From Ditylenchus dipsaci (taxonomy: Eukaryota; Nematoda; Chromadorea; Rhabditida; Anguinidae): a DNA stretch of 64,000 nt. Under the pieces are notes generated by a model. It was not told where the DNA came from. It ran no database searches and saw only the letters and a list, made by a program, of their open reading frames with translations. The DNA is taken from positions 124,001-188,000 of the forward strand of contig SADC01001377.1 in the NCBI GenBank assembly GCA_004194705.1, given 5' to 3'. How positions within the stretch are numbered: the first letter of the stretch is position 1; each line of letters opens with the position of its first letter. The translations under genes were made by a program, and so were the position numbers. Below are positions 1 through 12,842 of the stretch, one piece after another.

Positions 1-1675
1 TTGAACCTATACAAATTGAACCTCGTAAATTGAACCTGAGGTAAATTGAACCTGAGGTAAATTGAACCTGGGTAAATTGAACCTGAAAATTTGTCTTAAA
101 AGGATTTTTTATTCAAATGAGATTTTTTCCAGTCCGGTTGCCAGATCACAGTGCTTCAAGAGAGGCAGCATATTCCACCGTGGTCAATTCCCCGTTCGGT
201 AAATTTACCCGTGGTAAATCTGCACACTAAATTTCTGAAGTCACAGTTTCGAATCCTGGTTCTAGTCAACATAAATTTTTTCTGGGATAACTGTCCTAAA
301 CTAACTTTTATAAGACCAGTAAGCCTCTGTCGTGTAAACTATTTTCGTCCACTCAATCTATATCCGAGTACAGGTGGTGAATCAAGATGACCACCTGGAA
401 AATTTTTATATTATGTTTGCAAACTACTCTCTCTGTCCCTAATTTTTTTTAACCTTAATTCTAGGTTTTAATCGGTCGGCTTTTTGGATCGGTTGTTTTG
501 AAAAAAACCGGTTTTTTTCCGGTTCTGCTAATCGGCCGAATGCGACGCTACTTAACTTTTTCAAAAATAAGTTTTATTCAAACCACTTCTTAACATTCAA
601 ACATAAGGACAATCATCATCAAACAAATATTCGAAGTTAGAACAGTGTTCCACCTAAGAATTCTTTACAGAATCCTATCCAGTTACCAGGATTCAAAGTT
701 TCGTAGCCATCCTCGATCGCCTATTCTTGCAAGAACTCCCTAAATTATTGTTGGTCAAAGTAAACGCTTTCAAAAAAATTTACTTGATCAGGCTAGTGTG
801 TTCTGCGCTATCCCAAGGAGTGAACCATAATAACCCCCTAAACAAATCTATTATGCATATTATTATCTGAAAATGAACACCACTAGAGACCATTGACCCT
901 AGGATTTTTTTGGCTTGCTTCTGCACTGCCCCTTACATTATTTTTAGTTCCACCTTGATTTTGTCGGCGTAATGATTGTGAGACGTCGTTACTTTCACCA
1001 TGTCATCGAAAGTTGAAGCTCTTCCTATTCGGATATGCCATGAAAACCAAAAAACATAAATAAGGTTTTAAAAATACCTGGGCATACGCTCTCCACTTTT
1101 CAATCCACTCCAAGCTGGTAAAACATGCAGTGCCAGTAAGTTTGCTTTTCTATTTGCTCTTTTTGCCAGTATATATATTCCTCAAAAAGACCCATCGGTT
1201 CGTTCTTCTCGCTTAAAAGCATCTTCATTTTGAACTACTAAAACGAAGCTCAACAATTGGCCAAAAAGTGGAAAGGGAATATATGTACAAATGATGACCG
1301 ACACTTAGTTGCCAACACTTGGCGATCTACATATACCTCAACCACTAAACTACCACGAAGCTATCACCCAAGTAACACTATCCAGATGAGAGAGAACTGG
1401 GTAGCGCAACCACAAAAATGCTTTCAGATATTAGGTCGAGCTCATACTATGGAGTCGACCTAATATCCTTGTGGTTTCCTACCCTTTCCTGGTGCTTACC
1501 TATCACCGAGATGGTTACTTTTCATACGCCGGAAAAATTTAAAAAAGTTCTGATAAAAATAGTCTCAAGACAAATTTTCAGGTTCAATTTACCCAGGTTC
1601 AATTTACCTCAGGTTCAATTTACCGAGGTCCAATTTGTATAGGTTCAATTTGTATAGGTTCAATTTACCTAGAGC
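1..1675. mobile_element. Array-TIR element F1 (left end cut by window)
   Basis: The left edge holds five copies of a GGTAAATTGAACCT-like unit (1-90). The reverse complement of the same array lies at 1572-1675, so the two arrays form inverted ends around about 1.5 kb. The right tip reads ...TTTACCTAGAGC, the same tip as in the elements at 15877-16966 and 18004-19334. The true left tip is before base 1, so the target duplication cannot be checked; the right candidate is CGTCTATAA (1676-1684). No transposase is seen inside; the ORFs at 151-390 and 1257-1642 are short and resemble nothing known to me. Confidence 0.7.
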
Positions 1676-2041
1676 CGTCTATAACATAATTCTGTATAAC
1701 ATAAAACTCTATATAACATAACTTTACCTCTATATAACATAAAACTCCCAATAACATAAATTTTTTTCTGGCTCTTGCCAAATAAACGCCCCTCTATATA
1801 ACATAAATCTATTAAATTTCTCAAAAAATCAGTTTATTTCTCTAAAAATCAGATTTATTCAGTCTATATAACAAATTTGTTTACATTAAGATGGCGAGGA
1901 ATCAAAAATTACCATTTTCTTTCGAATCTATTGTTTTTGATGGTTGATTTTTTTTCGGGATGGCTACTTTATATAACACAACCTCTACATAACATAAATT
2001 TTTGGCGGTCCCTTGAATTATGTTATATAGAGGTTCGACTG
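1676..2041. mobile_element. Right part of a pogo-type MITE with TATAACATAA array
   Basis: The unit CTCTATATAACATAAA is repeated at least seven times. The right tip (2021-2041) is the inverted pogo-like end CAGTCGAACCTCTATATA, followed by TA. No matching left tip is seen; it was probably separated by insertion of the preceding element F1. Confidence 0.6.
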
Positions 2042-2352
2042 TACTTAATTAGGGGGGGGATATTATTATAGGTCATACGGTAAAACCACAACCATTCTGA
2101 ACATGACATTACACGGCAAGGCGAGAATTCCGTGGGAGACAAATCTGCGAAGATAATTTTTATTTTTGACGTCTGTGTTAGGTAAAAAGTGAATTCTGCC
2201 ACAAGATTTGCATATTCGATTTGCATAAAAAAGCGGGCACTACTCGGAAAACGAGTGGCGTCAAAAAGCGGTATTTTCTTTAAAAAAAACTCGCTGAAAC
2301 ATAATTTTTTCAAATGCTTTTTGTATTGGAAAGAATTTAAAATTTGATAGTA

Positions 2353-3260
2353 CAGTCAAACCTCGATATAGTGACACTCCAAAAAGTTTGTTTTCGTCTA
2401 GGGTCTGACACTTTTTTAACCCAATTTTTTGAGTCTTTCACTAGTCCTGTTCTGGCAGTCTGGTCCCAAGTATCATAAAGATTCTGATTTTGCCCATTGA
2501 TTTAAAAAAGAAAACAAATTTCGGGTCAAATTAGTAAAAACTCGATATAGTGACACCTGTTTTTAAAAAGAGGTGTCACTGTATGGATGTTTTACTTTTT
2601 TTAACCCGAAATTTGTTTTCTTTTTTTAAATCATTCGGAAAAATGATAATCCTTACGATACTTGGACTAGAGATGGAAATTTGACATTTCCATTTGACAT
2701 TCTGACAGTTTTGGATTATTTTTTACGGACAGATAGTCGGGACAGGAATTATACCGGGACGAGACACCGGGACGGGACAGTTAACGAAAAATTTCCGAAC
2801 GGGATGCCGCGACGGGAAAAATCTTCGGAACGGGACCGAAATTTTTGAAAAATCTGCAAATTTAAATGATTGATGATAGATTGTTCAGTGAACAGTTAAA
2901 AAAAGGTAGGCGGAACTACAAGGGTTTTTGTGTTTGAACAATTGCGGTGGGTGCAGATTTTTCGTCTCAAGACAAATGGATTTCCTAAAATCTATAAATT
3001 TTTCCGGGGTGGACAGGAATTATACCGGACGGGACAGTTAATGAACAATTTTCAGGCGGAATTCCGGAACTGGACAATTCCATAAAATTCAGCCGAGCGG
3101 GCGGGAATTGTCCCGACCCGTCCCGTCCCGTTTCCATCAATACTTGGGACCAGACTGCTAAAACAGAACTAGTAACAGACTCAAAAAATTGGGTTAAAAA
3201 AGTGTCGGACCCTAGGCCAGAACGAACTTTTTGGAGTTTCTCTATTTCGAGGTTTGACTG
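2353..3260. mobile_element. pogo-type MITE with nested hAT-like insertion
   Basis: The ends CAGTCAAACCTCGATATAGT and its inverted copy are each flanked by TA (2351-2352 and 3261-3262). The long inverted arms contain 'GGGTCTGACACTTTTTTAAC'. The right arm is interrupted near 2668 by a segment running to about 3141. That segment starts TAGAGATGGAAA, ends TTTCCATC, and is rich in CGGGACGGGA repeats in both orientations. The flanks ACTTGGAC / ACTTGGGA are a poor 8-bp duplication, so the hAT assignment of the nested piece is an inference. Confidence 0.75.
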
Positions 3261-3407
3261 TAAGTTTCGATTTTAAAAAAGTTGGTTTGCAAACCGACTA
3301 TGCTGAATACGGATCCGGTGTTGAAATTCGGTTTTTGCCTAGAAGGAAAAAATGAGAATTTGTCCCGGCGGAATTCTCCCCTTGCCCATTATACAGATGC
3401 TAGCATA

Positions 3408-3655
3408 CCGTATTCTCTATTAGTTCCACATGTGGGATTATTTTCAATCGTCCGAAAATCGGAAAAAACTTGGGGTCGATCTCGAGATTTTTGGGTGCTC
3501 AACCAAAATATAAAAAGTGGAATCAGTAGAGCTCGTGGAGTTAAGAAAATGCAGTAAATAGCTTTGTTAAATTTTTTCTCTGAGCTGAGATACAGGTTCT
3601 CAAAGTTGGGGGTGTGGGTTTAATAGAGAGTGTGGAACTAATAGAGAGAATACGT
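3408..3655. mobile_element. CCGTATTTCC MITE, copy 1
   Basis: Terminal repeats CCGTATTCTCTATTAGTTCC and inverted copy, flanked by TA (3406-3407, 3656-3657). The interior matches the copies at 6121, 36193, 36931 and 39235, including a shared stretch around 'GAGATTTTTGGGTGCTCAAC'. Non-coding. Confidence 0.8.
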
Positions 3656-4111
3656 TATTTTTTGGTCAAATCAACGGTTCGATCGTACTTAAATAACAAA
3701 AATAACATGTATTTATTGAACATAAATCATATACAACTCAATCACCCGTGCTCAGTTCGGCCAAAAATTCGCAAAAAAGCCTAGCAAATATGCACAAATG
3801 CTTTACATACATTACATACATTAGTTATCTTTCACGTATTGTTTGATTTCTTTGCACTCATTCAAGAGCAATTGTCCAGCACCCAGCAATTCTGTGATCT
3901 TGGAAGTTATCTTTTCATTAAAATTCTTCAACCATTCCATTCCTTTTAGCGAACTTTGGTTGAATGACTCCAATTGTTGGTTTGTTGAGTGGAGTGTCCA
4001 AACAACAGTTCAATGTCGTCTTGGTCAAATCTAGATTTTGAAAATAAGGTTATATATGTTTTTTCGTTTTGGTCGTTCTTGTTATAAATTTGTAAAAATT
4101 ATGGTGCAGTC

Positions 4112-4503
4112 GATACTCTATGTAATGAACCTTTCCGAAAATTCACTCGCATCTAGCGTCCAATACTTTTTAGCCTGATTTTTCAATAAATTGTCAATTC
4201 TGATTCGACAGTCCAGTCCTAAATATCCCAAGGATTACGATTTGATCGATCATTTTACCGTTTTAGGGAAAGATTGCCAAAAAGCTTAATATAATAACCG
4301 CTTTATCGGAAAACGATTTTAAAAAATTGTTGCCATTTGCAAAAACGACGGTCAAGTCGTAATCCCTGCGATATTTTGGACTGGACTGTCGAATAAGGTT
4401 TGGTAAAAAAAATTTTAAAACAGAGCTAAAAGGTATTGGATCCAAGGAGGGAACGAACTTTGGGAGGGGTGAGCGTCGCTCGTTATATCAAGCGTCGACT
4501 GCA
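4112..4503. mobile_element. Short pogo-like MITE
   Basis: Ends GCAGTCGATACTC and (inverted) GCGTCGACTGC, with a largely palindromic interior containing 'TCCAATACTTTTTAG' and its inverted partner. Non-coding. The tips resemble the pogo-type elements nearby but differ at the first base. Confidence 0.55.
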
Positions 4504-4512
4504 AAAAAAGAT

Positions 4513-5381
4513 TACCCTATACTACTTTTGAAAGCTAGGCAAAAACTTAAAAACTTGGATGAGAACGAATGTAAAACTTGATCAAGAAAGAAAAAGTGCT
4601 AATCCCCGCCTTTTCTCTTGGGTCATTTTTTTGCATATTTTTTTATTGTTTTTATGTTGTTGTCTTGAAGGGAAGGTCATTATTTTTAACTTTTTTTTAA
4701 CCGAAATTTGAATTTTTGCCTTCAGACATCAAGTTAAATGGCTGTTTAAGGGTAGTATCCACCTTATACTACCAGAACCATCTAAATTGTATCCGAACCA
4801 CCTGGATGGTACCCAAACCACTTGTATGCTGCTCCAACTATCAACTATAAAATTTTGAAATTTGCACAGAAAACCATGATACATTTTTCTGTGTTTCAAA
4901 ATTCTTTTATAGGATACTATTCAAATAGTTTAGTACAGTCCATATGGTTTAAATACTACTCAAGTGTCTTAAGTACCATATAGGAGTTTTAGGTACCCTC
5001 CAGGTAGTTTGGGTACCATCCAGGTGGTTTGGGTACCATCCAAATGATTTGGGTACCGTCCAGATGGTTTGGGTACTATCCAGGTGGTTCGGATACAATT
5101 TAGATGGTTCTGGTAGTATAAGGTGGATACTACCCTTAAACAGCCATTTAACTTGATGTCTGAAGGCAAAAATTCAAATTTCGGTTTAAAAAAAAGTTAA
5201 AAATAATGACCTTCCCTTCAAGACAACATAAAAACAATAAAAAATATGTAAAAAATGACCCAAGTGCCCGACACGGAGAAAAAACGGGGATCAGCACTTT
5301 TTTCTTTCTCGATCAAGCTTTATATTCATTCTCATCCAGGTTTTTAAGTTTTCTGCCTAGCTTTCAAAAGTAGTATAGGGT
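4513..5381. repeat. Fold-back element with 300-bp arms and central minisatellite
   Basis: The left arm (4513 to about 4815) reads ACCCTATACTACTTTTGAAA onward and is matched inverted by 5080-5381. The right side of the loop holds about six copies of a 20-bp unit, GGTACCATCCAGGTGGTTTG (4985-5110). The ORF across the array is an artefact of repetition. No obvious target duplication is seen. Confidence 0.75.
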
Positions 5382-5459
5382 CATCAAAATTAGATTTGAT
5401 GCAAAACGAGTGAAAAATTGAAGGATTCAAAAAAATCCTGGTACCCGCCTTAACTTTTT

Positions 5460-6441
5460 GAAACGTACGGGCATGCCCCTTTAAATAGACTTTTGAATCA
5501 TAAAAATATATCTTTAAATATTACTCAGGTAATTCCACATTTTGCGGTGAATATTCAGTGCTGCTTTTGGTTAACTGCAAAAGCTGATCATTGACTTCGG
5601 TGATCTTTGAGATGACTGACTGGATTGGGGAAGGGTCTTTGAGGCTGAAATGTTATTTTAACAAATAATAGCTCTATTTGAAAGCTTCTTTACATTAAAA
5701 GTCTGATTTTTTTCACTAATGCACCAAGAAAAATATTACGCTTGCAAATTCAGTTGTGCTTTTTGAAGCTTCCTCGTCATGTTTACAACATCTTTTCTTA
5801 GTTCAGAACTCAAAACTAGACTATGTATAGCCTCTCCATTGTCATGCTCATCAATGGCTTCTCGAAAATTGTGTTTGAAAATTTCAAACTAAAAAGCAAA
5901 AATAATAACTTTGGATGATTTTAAGCCAAAAAGTGCCTGTTGTCGCTGAAAATCGTGTCTGTCCATCTGCCGATCAGCATCTTGCACGTTTTCTTGCTCC
6001 AAATTATCCATTAGGAAATCAGCTTCAGATATCTATGCAAATTTTAAAAATTATCAAATTGAACTGCAACATCCAAAGTGAATTTCACCAGCTTTTTGCA
6101 TTTTTTCTCATCATCGTATACCGTATTCACTCTATTAACTCCCCATGGGAAGTTATTTTTCAACCCCCAAAAAATCGAAAAATTTTGAGGTCGATTCCGA
6201 GATTTCTGGATGCTTAACCAAAATCTGAAAAGTGGAATCAGGTGAGCTCGTGCTAATTAAAAAAACACAAAAAACAGACTAGCGAAATGCTTTCTCTAGG
6301 TTGTGATATGAGGTCCGTAAGAAGGGGAGTTAATAGAATGGATACGGTAGCCCTGGATCTGAGCTTTCTAAATGACAATATTTTTGGTGAAATCCAGACT
6401 TTTGCTGCTCCCCTCAACTAAAAGCGCATGCCCGTACGTTC
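5460..6441. mobile_element. TIR element tipped ACGTACGGGCATGC, with nested MITE
   Basis: GAAACGTACGGGCATGCCCC at 5460 is matched inverted at 6425-6441 (GCATGCCCGTACGTTC). The terminal match is only about 17 bp. The CCGTATTTCC MITE (6121-6347) is inserted inside, flanked by TA. No coding region is recognised. Confidence 0.5.
6121..6347. mobile_element. CCGTATTTCC MITE, copy 2
   Basis: CCGTATTCACTCTATTAACT and its inverted copy, flanked by TA (6119-6120, 6348-6349). Internal 'GGTCGATTCCGAGATTTCTG' matches the other copies. Confidence 0.8.
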
Positions 6442-6449
6442 AAAATTAG

Positions 6450-7515
6450 TCATCCTTAATTCAAAAAAATTCAAATTATTAAACTTTTGATATTTTATTA
6501 GTTATTAGATCTTTCAACTTGACTCTGACTTGAAAATCCTGAAGTACAGCTTTTAAAAAATATTTGTAAAAAACAAATACTTCGTGAAAACAAATAGTTC
6601 GTATGTTTTGAACGTATATTTTGCTTACAAAAATGATAAATAGTGTAAACACAATTTCAAAACAGTTTGTGTTGCCTTTCATTCAACTTATTTTGTAGAT
6701 TTATTTTTCTGGTCAGAGGTTTCATCACAATTTCGCGCACAAAAGCCTAAAATCGGCAAAGGCTTATTAGTGAGGACATAAAAGTAGCAGTTTAAACCGT
6801 TTTTGAGTGCACTGGTAGATGGTGATAGGGCGTAGTGGACCGGAGAAACTCGATCACGAAATCAAAGCAATTCCACGTGTGTGGTGCATATGTCTGAAAC
6901 AATTGGTCTGCGTGGAATGATAACAGAATGGCCACTTAGCCACGTTTATTTTTGAAATTTTCGCAGGAATCCAAATCACTAAGCAATATTTTAAAAATAT
7001 GCTAGGTTGCCAAAATATAGCCTAAAATTGGAGTGTTATAATTAAAATGACAATCACTTTACTTTACGTCATTACTAGGCATCTAAGTATTAGCTGAAAA
7101 TTCTGTTGTGTGATTCTGATTCCTGAGGAAATTCTAGTTACGAGGTGTATCAGATAAAGTATACATGTATTCTCATAAAAAGCGACTCAAAAATTTCAAA
7201 AATTATGTGACTCACTGGCCATTTACTGAAACCAGATAATAACAATAGCAAAATTTTGTTTTACCTTTTTGTTAAAAGCGTGATAGGAGCGCCTCATAAA
7301 GTCGTGAAGTGTGTGCACAGAAACATTGTGTAAACTAAGAATGTGTAGGGCTTTTTCCCATTTTCTTATAGTCTCTTTCGCCATACCAGAGTCACAAAAT
7401 GAAAAAACTGTGCTCTCGCCATCATAGATGCCTACATGCAAATCACTCTTGCCGATTTCGTATCTTAACGATAAATTTATCACATTGGTAGTTAAGAAAA
7501 CGGTAATACTTTCTT
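6450..7515. other. No gene recognised
   Basis: A minus-strand ORF of 102 codons (7223-7531) has a fairly coding-like composition (charged residues, a KWEKALHILSLHNVS stretch), but I can name no family and it has no clear splice partners. Nothing else stands out. Confidence 0.3.
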
Positions 7516-7519
7516 CTGT

Positions 7520-8030
7520 CACCGATTTCAAATGTCACAGATTCACTTTTTTGTCACAGATTTCCTCATTTTTGTCACAGATTTATCTGAAACCATAGGA
7601 AGAGACCAAGCACTTTCAAAATTGGTCAAAAATTTTCTTTCTAGTAACAGCCTAATATTTTCTCTATGACGTTTCTACCATTTTTGAGCATTTTGGTCGA
7701 AAATCATTTTTTTGCAGAAATTTTCGCCTTGGAAGACCAGGTATGCCAAAAAAATTGTTTGTAGCCTGAATTGTGACCTTAGCCACCCAAAGCAAAAAAT
7801 TTTGCACAAAAAATTGGTAAAAAAACATGGTAGAAACGTCATAGAAAAAATCTTAGGCCGTTATGAGAAAATAATATTTGACCGATTTTGAAAGTGCTTG
7901 GTTCACCCTGGGTTTCAGCTAAATCTGTGACAAAAATGAGGAAATCTGTGACAAAAAAGTGAATCGGGGACAGAAAAAAGTAAATCTGTGAAATTTGAAA
8001 TCTGTGATAAAAAAGTGAATCTGTGACAGA
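7520..8030. mobile_element. Array-TIR element F3 (AAATCTGTGACA unit)
   Basis: About four units of TGTCACAGATTTCAC-type sequence at 7520-7590 face inverted units at 7918-8030. Inner arms extend the inverted match: 'GCACTTTCAAAATTGGTCAA' at about 7610 has its partner at 7885-7905. The outermost tip is ambiguous and no target duplication was found. Confidence 0.7.
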
Positions 8031-8120
8031 AAAAAGTTTTTTCCTTTAAGAAAATCAAAGAACAAGCCGGTTGGGCATGATTTTAAGTCTATAATTATAC
8101 AATGACTCAACTTGATAGTA

Positions 8121-8633
8121 CAGTCAACTCTCGCTATAATATACACTCGCTATAGTATACATCTCGGTATAATATACACCTGAGCGGTATTTGGTTGACC
8201 AGCAAAGTAAGTCCAGAAAGTATACTCTCGCCATAGTATACACTCGATATAGTATACACTTCAAAAGTTACACTCTCCTTTATTTTACTCTTGCTATAAT
8301 ATACACTTGAGAAAAAACGATTTTGTCCTGACAAGAAAAAAATGACAGACAAATATCTGCTGTTTTTGTGTCAATTTGCTTGGATGAAGCCTTTTGTCAG
8401 CAGCGCAAAGAAAAGCAAACTGAACTAACATATTTCTTCCCTGTTAGTCATTGAATTTTTATCATGGATTTAATAAAGTGCCTTATGATTCGCTGTTACA
8501 CTCGATGTAATATACATATGAATATAGTTTGGTTTTTTACTCTCGCTATAATATACACTCGCCATAGTATACTCTCGCTATAATATACACCTAGACCGGT
8601 CACGAGGGTGTATATTATAGCGAGAGTTGACTG
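8121..8633. mobile_element. pogo-type MITE with TATAATATACACTCGC array
   Basis: CAGTCAACTCTCGCTATAAT and inverted copy, flanked by TA (8119-8120, 8634-8635). Both arms repeat the unit TATAATATACACTCGC three to five times. Non-coding. Confidence 0.85.
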
Positions 8634-8687
8634 TAGAAGAATACAGTGAAACATTGATGTAACACAGCCGTAGGGTTTCAGAATGAG

Positions 8688-10690
8688 GGTAAAATATCAA
8701 CTGGCAACCAATTTAACTGGCAACTATCAACTGGCAACCAATTCAACTGGCAGCTATCAACGGGGTATAGACGTTTGGCTACAAATGTAACATTTTTGGC
8801 GTTCTGCCCTATGTTCTGTTTTAGCCACTTAGGCCTACTTAGGCTTAGGCCTTAGGCTTAGGCTTAGGGACCAAAAAAATGTCTTACGAACTACAAAATG
8901 GCTGAAAAAATAAGCCTAAGTGGCTCAAACAGAACATAGGGCAGAACGCCAAAAATGTTACATTTGTAGCCAAACGTCTACTCACCCTATCAACTGGCAA
9001 CCAATTCAACTGGCATCTATCAACTGGCAACCAATTCAACTGGCAACTATCAACTGGCGACCAATTTAACTGGCATCTACCAACTGGCAACCTTTTTAAA
9101 TTTTATTAAAAGGGGGTTGCAAATCATAATGGCCCTGTTTATAGTCGGGGTCAACTTTTTCTTAAATTCGAAAAATGTCAATATTTATCGTTGTATTTCT
9201 TTATTTTGATGTTTATGACCCTAGGGCAACTTTTTGAGCTCTACACGAAAATATAGGCAGTTTTTCCGAGTGATTTATAAAAATTTGACGCAGAAAAATC
9301 GGTGGGTAAAAAAAGTTGAGGGGTCAACTGGGGTCAACTTAGGGTCAACTTTTGTCAAAATTTTGTAGAGACAAGATGTCAAATTTTTGTTAAAGCCATC
9401 TTGTAGAGCTCAAAAAGTTGAGTGGGGGTCATAAATATCAGATTTGGCATTTTCTCATCAAAAAATTATTATTTTAGCACTTTTGTAAAAAGTTGACCCC
9501 TAAAAAGTTGAGGGGTCAACTCGACTATAAACACTGCCAATGCGAATATTTTGAACTCTCAGGTTCAAATCCCCCTGGGTGAATACCCTTTTTAATGAAT
9601 AGCCTTTTAATTTACAAGTTTGTATTCAAAATGATCCTCATACTCTTGGCTATCTAACAAAATAATCAGATCGTGATTTCAAAATTCCTGTAACTGGTTT
9701 GCAGGCTAAGACCTGCTAAATTTACAAAATTCGTTCGTTCGGGGGTTTTTCTTTGACTGGTTTGATTTATGTTTTCCTACTTTTTTCTACAACTCACGCG
9801 TACCAAAATGTAGCTAAGATTCTAGGCTCTCATTTGAGCTATCAAACAGTGAAAAAATTATCATAAAGTTAAAACTAGGACTTAAAAAGGTTGGACGATG
9901 TCCACTTCCATGCTATTCTACCCTGGACTATGCCATAACTTTTTGGTATTATTTTGAAAGTGACGTTTTTTGGAATATTGATTTATATGATCATTTACAA
10001 CCTTATACTCAAAAGGTAGCCCTGCTTCCTACCGGCATTTCCAGCATACGGTTGTATAAAGCATGTAAATTAAATTTGCAAAAAATGTCAGTTTCGAAAT
10101 AATACCAAAATCTTACAATCAAAAGTACTCATGTCTTCCTTGGTCAAACCTTCACTAGCTACCTAAGTTTTTCTGCAAAGATTTTGGTGTGAAAATATTC
10201 TTAGCTGATTCCTCATGAAATTGTGACTCCAGAAAGTTACTAAACGCGTCTAAAAAACAAAATGGGTAAAGGTTTAGGCAATATAAAGCTAAGTGAGCAT
10301 CATTTTGGCTGATTCCCTTTCATTTTGATAGTCATTTGCTTGAAATCGCAAAATTTGGGGAGTAATTGACAGCAAATTAGTGCTGGAAATGATTACAATC
10401 GATTAGTCAATAGTTTTTGGCCCTAATTGTTAATGAACTTGATAAAATGTACGGTAAAAAATAGGTTATGCATCCGCTGGGAATCGAAGCTGAGAGATCG
10501 AAATATTCGCATTATGATTTGCAACCCTCCTTTAATAACATTGAAAAATGTTGCCAGTTCATAGATGCCACTTAAATTGGTTGCCAGTTGGTAGTTGCCA
10601 GTTGAATTGGTTGCCAGTTGATTGTTGCCAGCTGAATTGGTTGCCAGTTGATAGTTGCCAGTTGAATTGGTTGCCAGTCGATGGTCGTTC
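8688..10690. mobile_element. Array-TIR element F5 with 9-bp target duplication
   Basis: The unit CAACTGGCAACCAATT is repeated at 8697-8765 and 8995-9090 and, inverted, at 10548-10683. The element is bracketed by a perfect 9-bp repeat, CAGAATGAG (8679-8687 and 10691-10699). The tips are GGTAAAATATCAACTGG and GAACGACCATCGACTGG. Two fold-backs are nested inside: one tipped GGTATAGACGTTTGG (8776-8990, flanks TATCAACGG/TATCAACTG) and one tipped GTTTATAGTCG (9128-9531). A tRNA-like B box (GGTTCAAATCC) lies at about 9562. The core 9600-10480 has no recognisable gene. Confidence 0.85.
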
Positions 10691-11251
10691 CAGAATGAGT
10701 TGTGTGAGATTGAGTTGTGTGAGGCTGTTGCTTGTGTGTTTGACGTAATAAAGAAATTAGGGTTCTTTTGCATTATCGGGACCTCCAATATTTTTGAAAA
10801 AAAATGGATGTTAATCATGGTAATTATAGTGATCTTTTAATCACAATCACCATCATCACCGTAATCAACATCTAAAGCGTAATATTTTTTAGAACATTTT
10901 ACGGGCATTCAATTTTAGGTCATATATTGCTGCAGAACACGTAAAAGGAGGTCCCATAATGGAAAAGAACCGAATATTGAGTCGAAAATACCATTAGTGC
11001 TGCATATCCCTGAGTTGTGTGAGGTCGTAATAAAGAAATTAGTTTTTTTTTGCTTTTTGGTGCTTCTGGTATCTGCTCTTCCCGGTGTGAATATAGTCGA
11101 CCTGTGTGTGATTATTGATTTAGTCACTAATCGTGACTAATTGGTCTTACGGAAACAGAAAAGATATCTCCGCGGCAATTGTATTGCCAACCACAAGGTT
11201 CGTGTAATATAATCTCTATTTTTTCAAATTTTTATTTTGCCTTCTGATTTT

Positions 11252-12461
11252 GGGCAAAGCTTTTCCTTGCTGCTAAAAGACTTCTTTTTGCTCCCAAAGG
11301 ACTTTTTTTTGCTGCTAATTTTGTCTGCTGCAAAAAGACTTTTTTTTGCTCCAAGAAGACTTTTTTTGCTGCAAAAAGACTTTTCGTGCTGCAAAAAGAC
11401 TTTTTTTGCTGCTAAAATACTTTTTTTGCTGCTAAAATACTTTTTTTGCTGCAAATATTGTTTTGCTTCACATGCCTTCTCCGCAGCATTTTTCACTAGA
11501 AATATCAATTATTATACATATTTGCGGTCAATTTGTCCACAAAATTTTTATTATTTCCTAGGAACGAATAAACCATGCTATACAACCCAAAATTGTGTGC
11601 TGAAAACAGTTTGTTGAGACCGAAATTCTGTTTTGACTAACTAGAATCTCAATACTCTGGGTTATTCATGAAAAAAACAGTACCCACTTTAAGGTAGTCG
11701 CGACATATGCACTTGGACGGGGGGGGCGCACTTTATATTGATTTGAGAAAAGTGTTTAAACATCTGCTAAGTAACTTTTTTACGCTCAGAATGATTCAAA
11801 GCTATTTTCTGACACCTTCCTAAATGAAAAAATCAATTTTTTGGAAAAAAATTCAACCAAAATTTAAGTTTTTATTTAATTTTGCCCCTGAAATGCATAA
11901 ATACCAGGTAGTCGACCTTAAAATTAAGGGAATCATTCAGACTGAGGATGTATATAATTATATCATGCCTAGAGCAGTGCCTTGAGTGATTTAGTGTGTA
12001 TAAATTTAGTGTGTATGAAAAGTCGGTTTTTGCCGCGAAATTTTTAGGCGGTACTCAAGTTGTTCAGCCGGACCCCACCTGGAGAATAAGGAACTACCTA
12101 GGCTTCGAAAGTGTGATTAATTGATGTGTGGACGAATTGACGTGTGGACGAATTGGAGAATGCACGAATTGACTGTGGACGCATTGATTGTAGACAAATT
12201 GACCGCAAAATATGTATAATAATTGATATTTCTAGTGAAAAATGCTGCGAAGAAGGCATGTGAAGCAAAACAATATTTGCAGCAAAAAAAGTATTTTAGC
12301 AGCAAAAAAAAAGTATTTTAGCAGCAAAAAAAAGTCTTTTCGCAGCAAAAAAAGTCTTTTTGGCGCAAAAAAAAGTCTTTTTGCAGCAAAAAAATTAGCA
12401 GCAAAAAAAAGTCCTTTGGGAGCAAAAAGAAGTCTTTTTGCAGCAAGGAAAAGCTTTGCCC
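11252..12461. mobile_element. Array-TIR element F6 (GCAGCAAAAAAAGTCTTTT unit)
   Basis: About nine units (TTTTTTTGCTGCAAAAAGAC) at 11264-11460 are matched inverted at 12272-12450. Beyond the arrays, about 75 bp of unique inverted repeat continues inward (11465-11535 versus 12185-12270). Tip GGGCAAAGCTTTTCC at both ends. Flanks TCTGATTTT (11243-11251) and TTTGATTTT (12462-12470) agree at 8 of 9 bases. The Lys/Ser-rich ORFs here are translations of the array, not genes. Confidence 0.8.
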
Positions 12462-12842
12462 TTTGATTTTAATTAAAGCTTTTTTCCGATAACTTGAAAT
12501 CATATGGCATGGTAAAAGCACCCCTTGGGACCGGGCTAAGGTGTATTATATCAAGGACTATTGCGTCCTACTTTCGAAAATAATTTTTACTTAGGATTTC
12601 TTCGTACCTCATTAAGCTGAAAATTATCCGCCCTACTTCCGAAAACTGGCGATGGTCACCTTTATCAAGGTTGGCCTCATATTAAGGGCGAGATTTCTTT
12701 AATTTTGTATAATACATGACTTAATTCATTAGATTCGAGGCACTTTCATATCGATCATCCAATTGTATCGAGATGCAATTATATCGATAGTAAATTTCTT
12801 TGAGAAAAAAAATTCTACAAGTAAATTCTTTTGAATCAAATC

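Noticed and set aside
11224..12521. Lys/Ser-rich and Phe/Leu-rich ORFs in the GCAGCAAAAAAAG arrays
   Set aside because: They are open only because the unit lacks stops; the same array is open on both strands.
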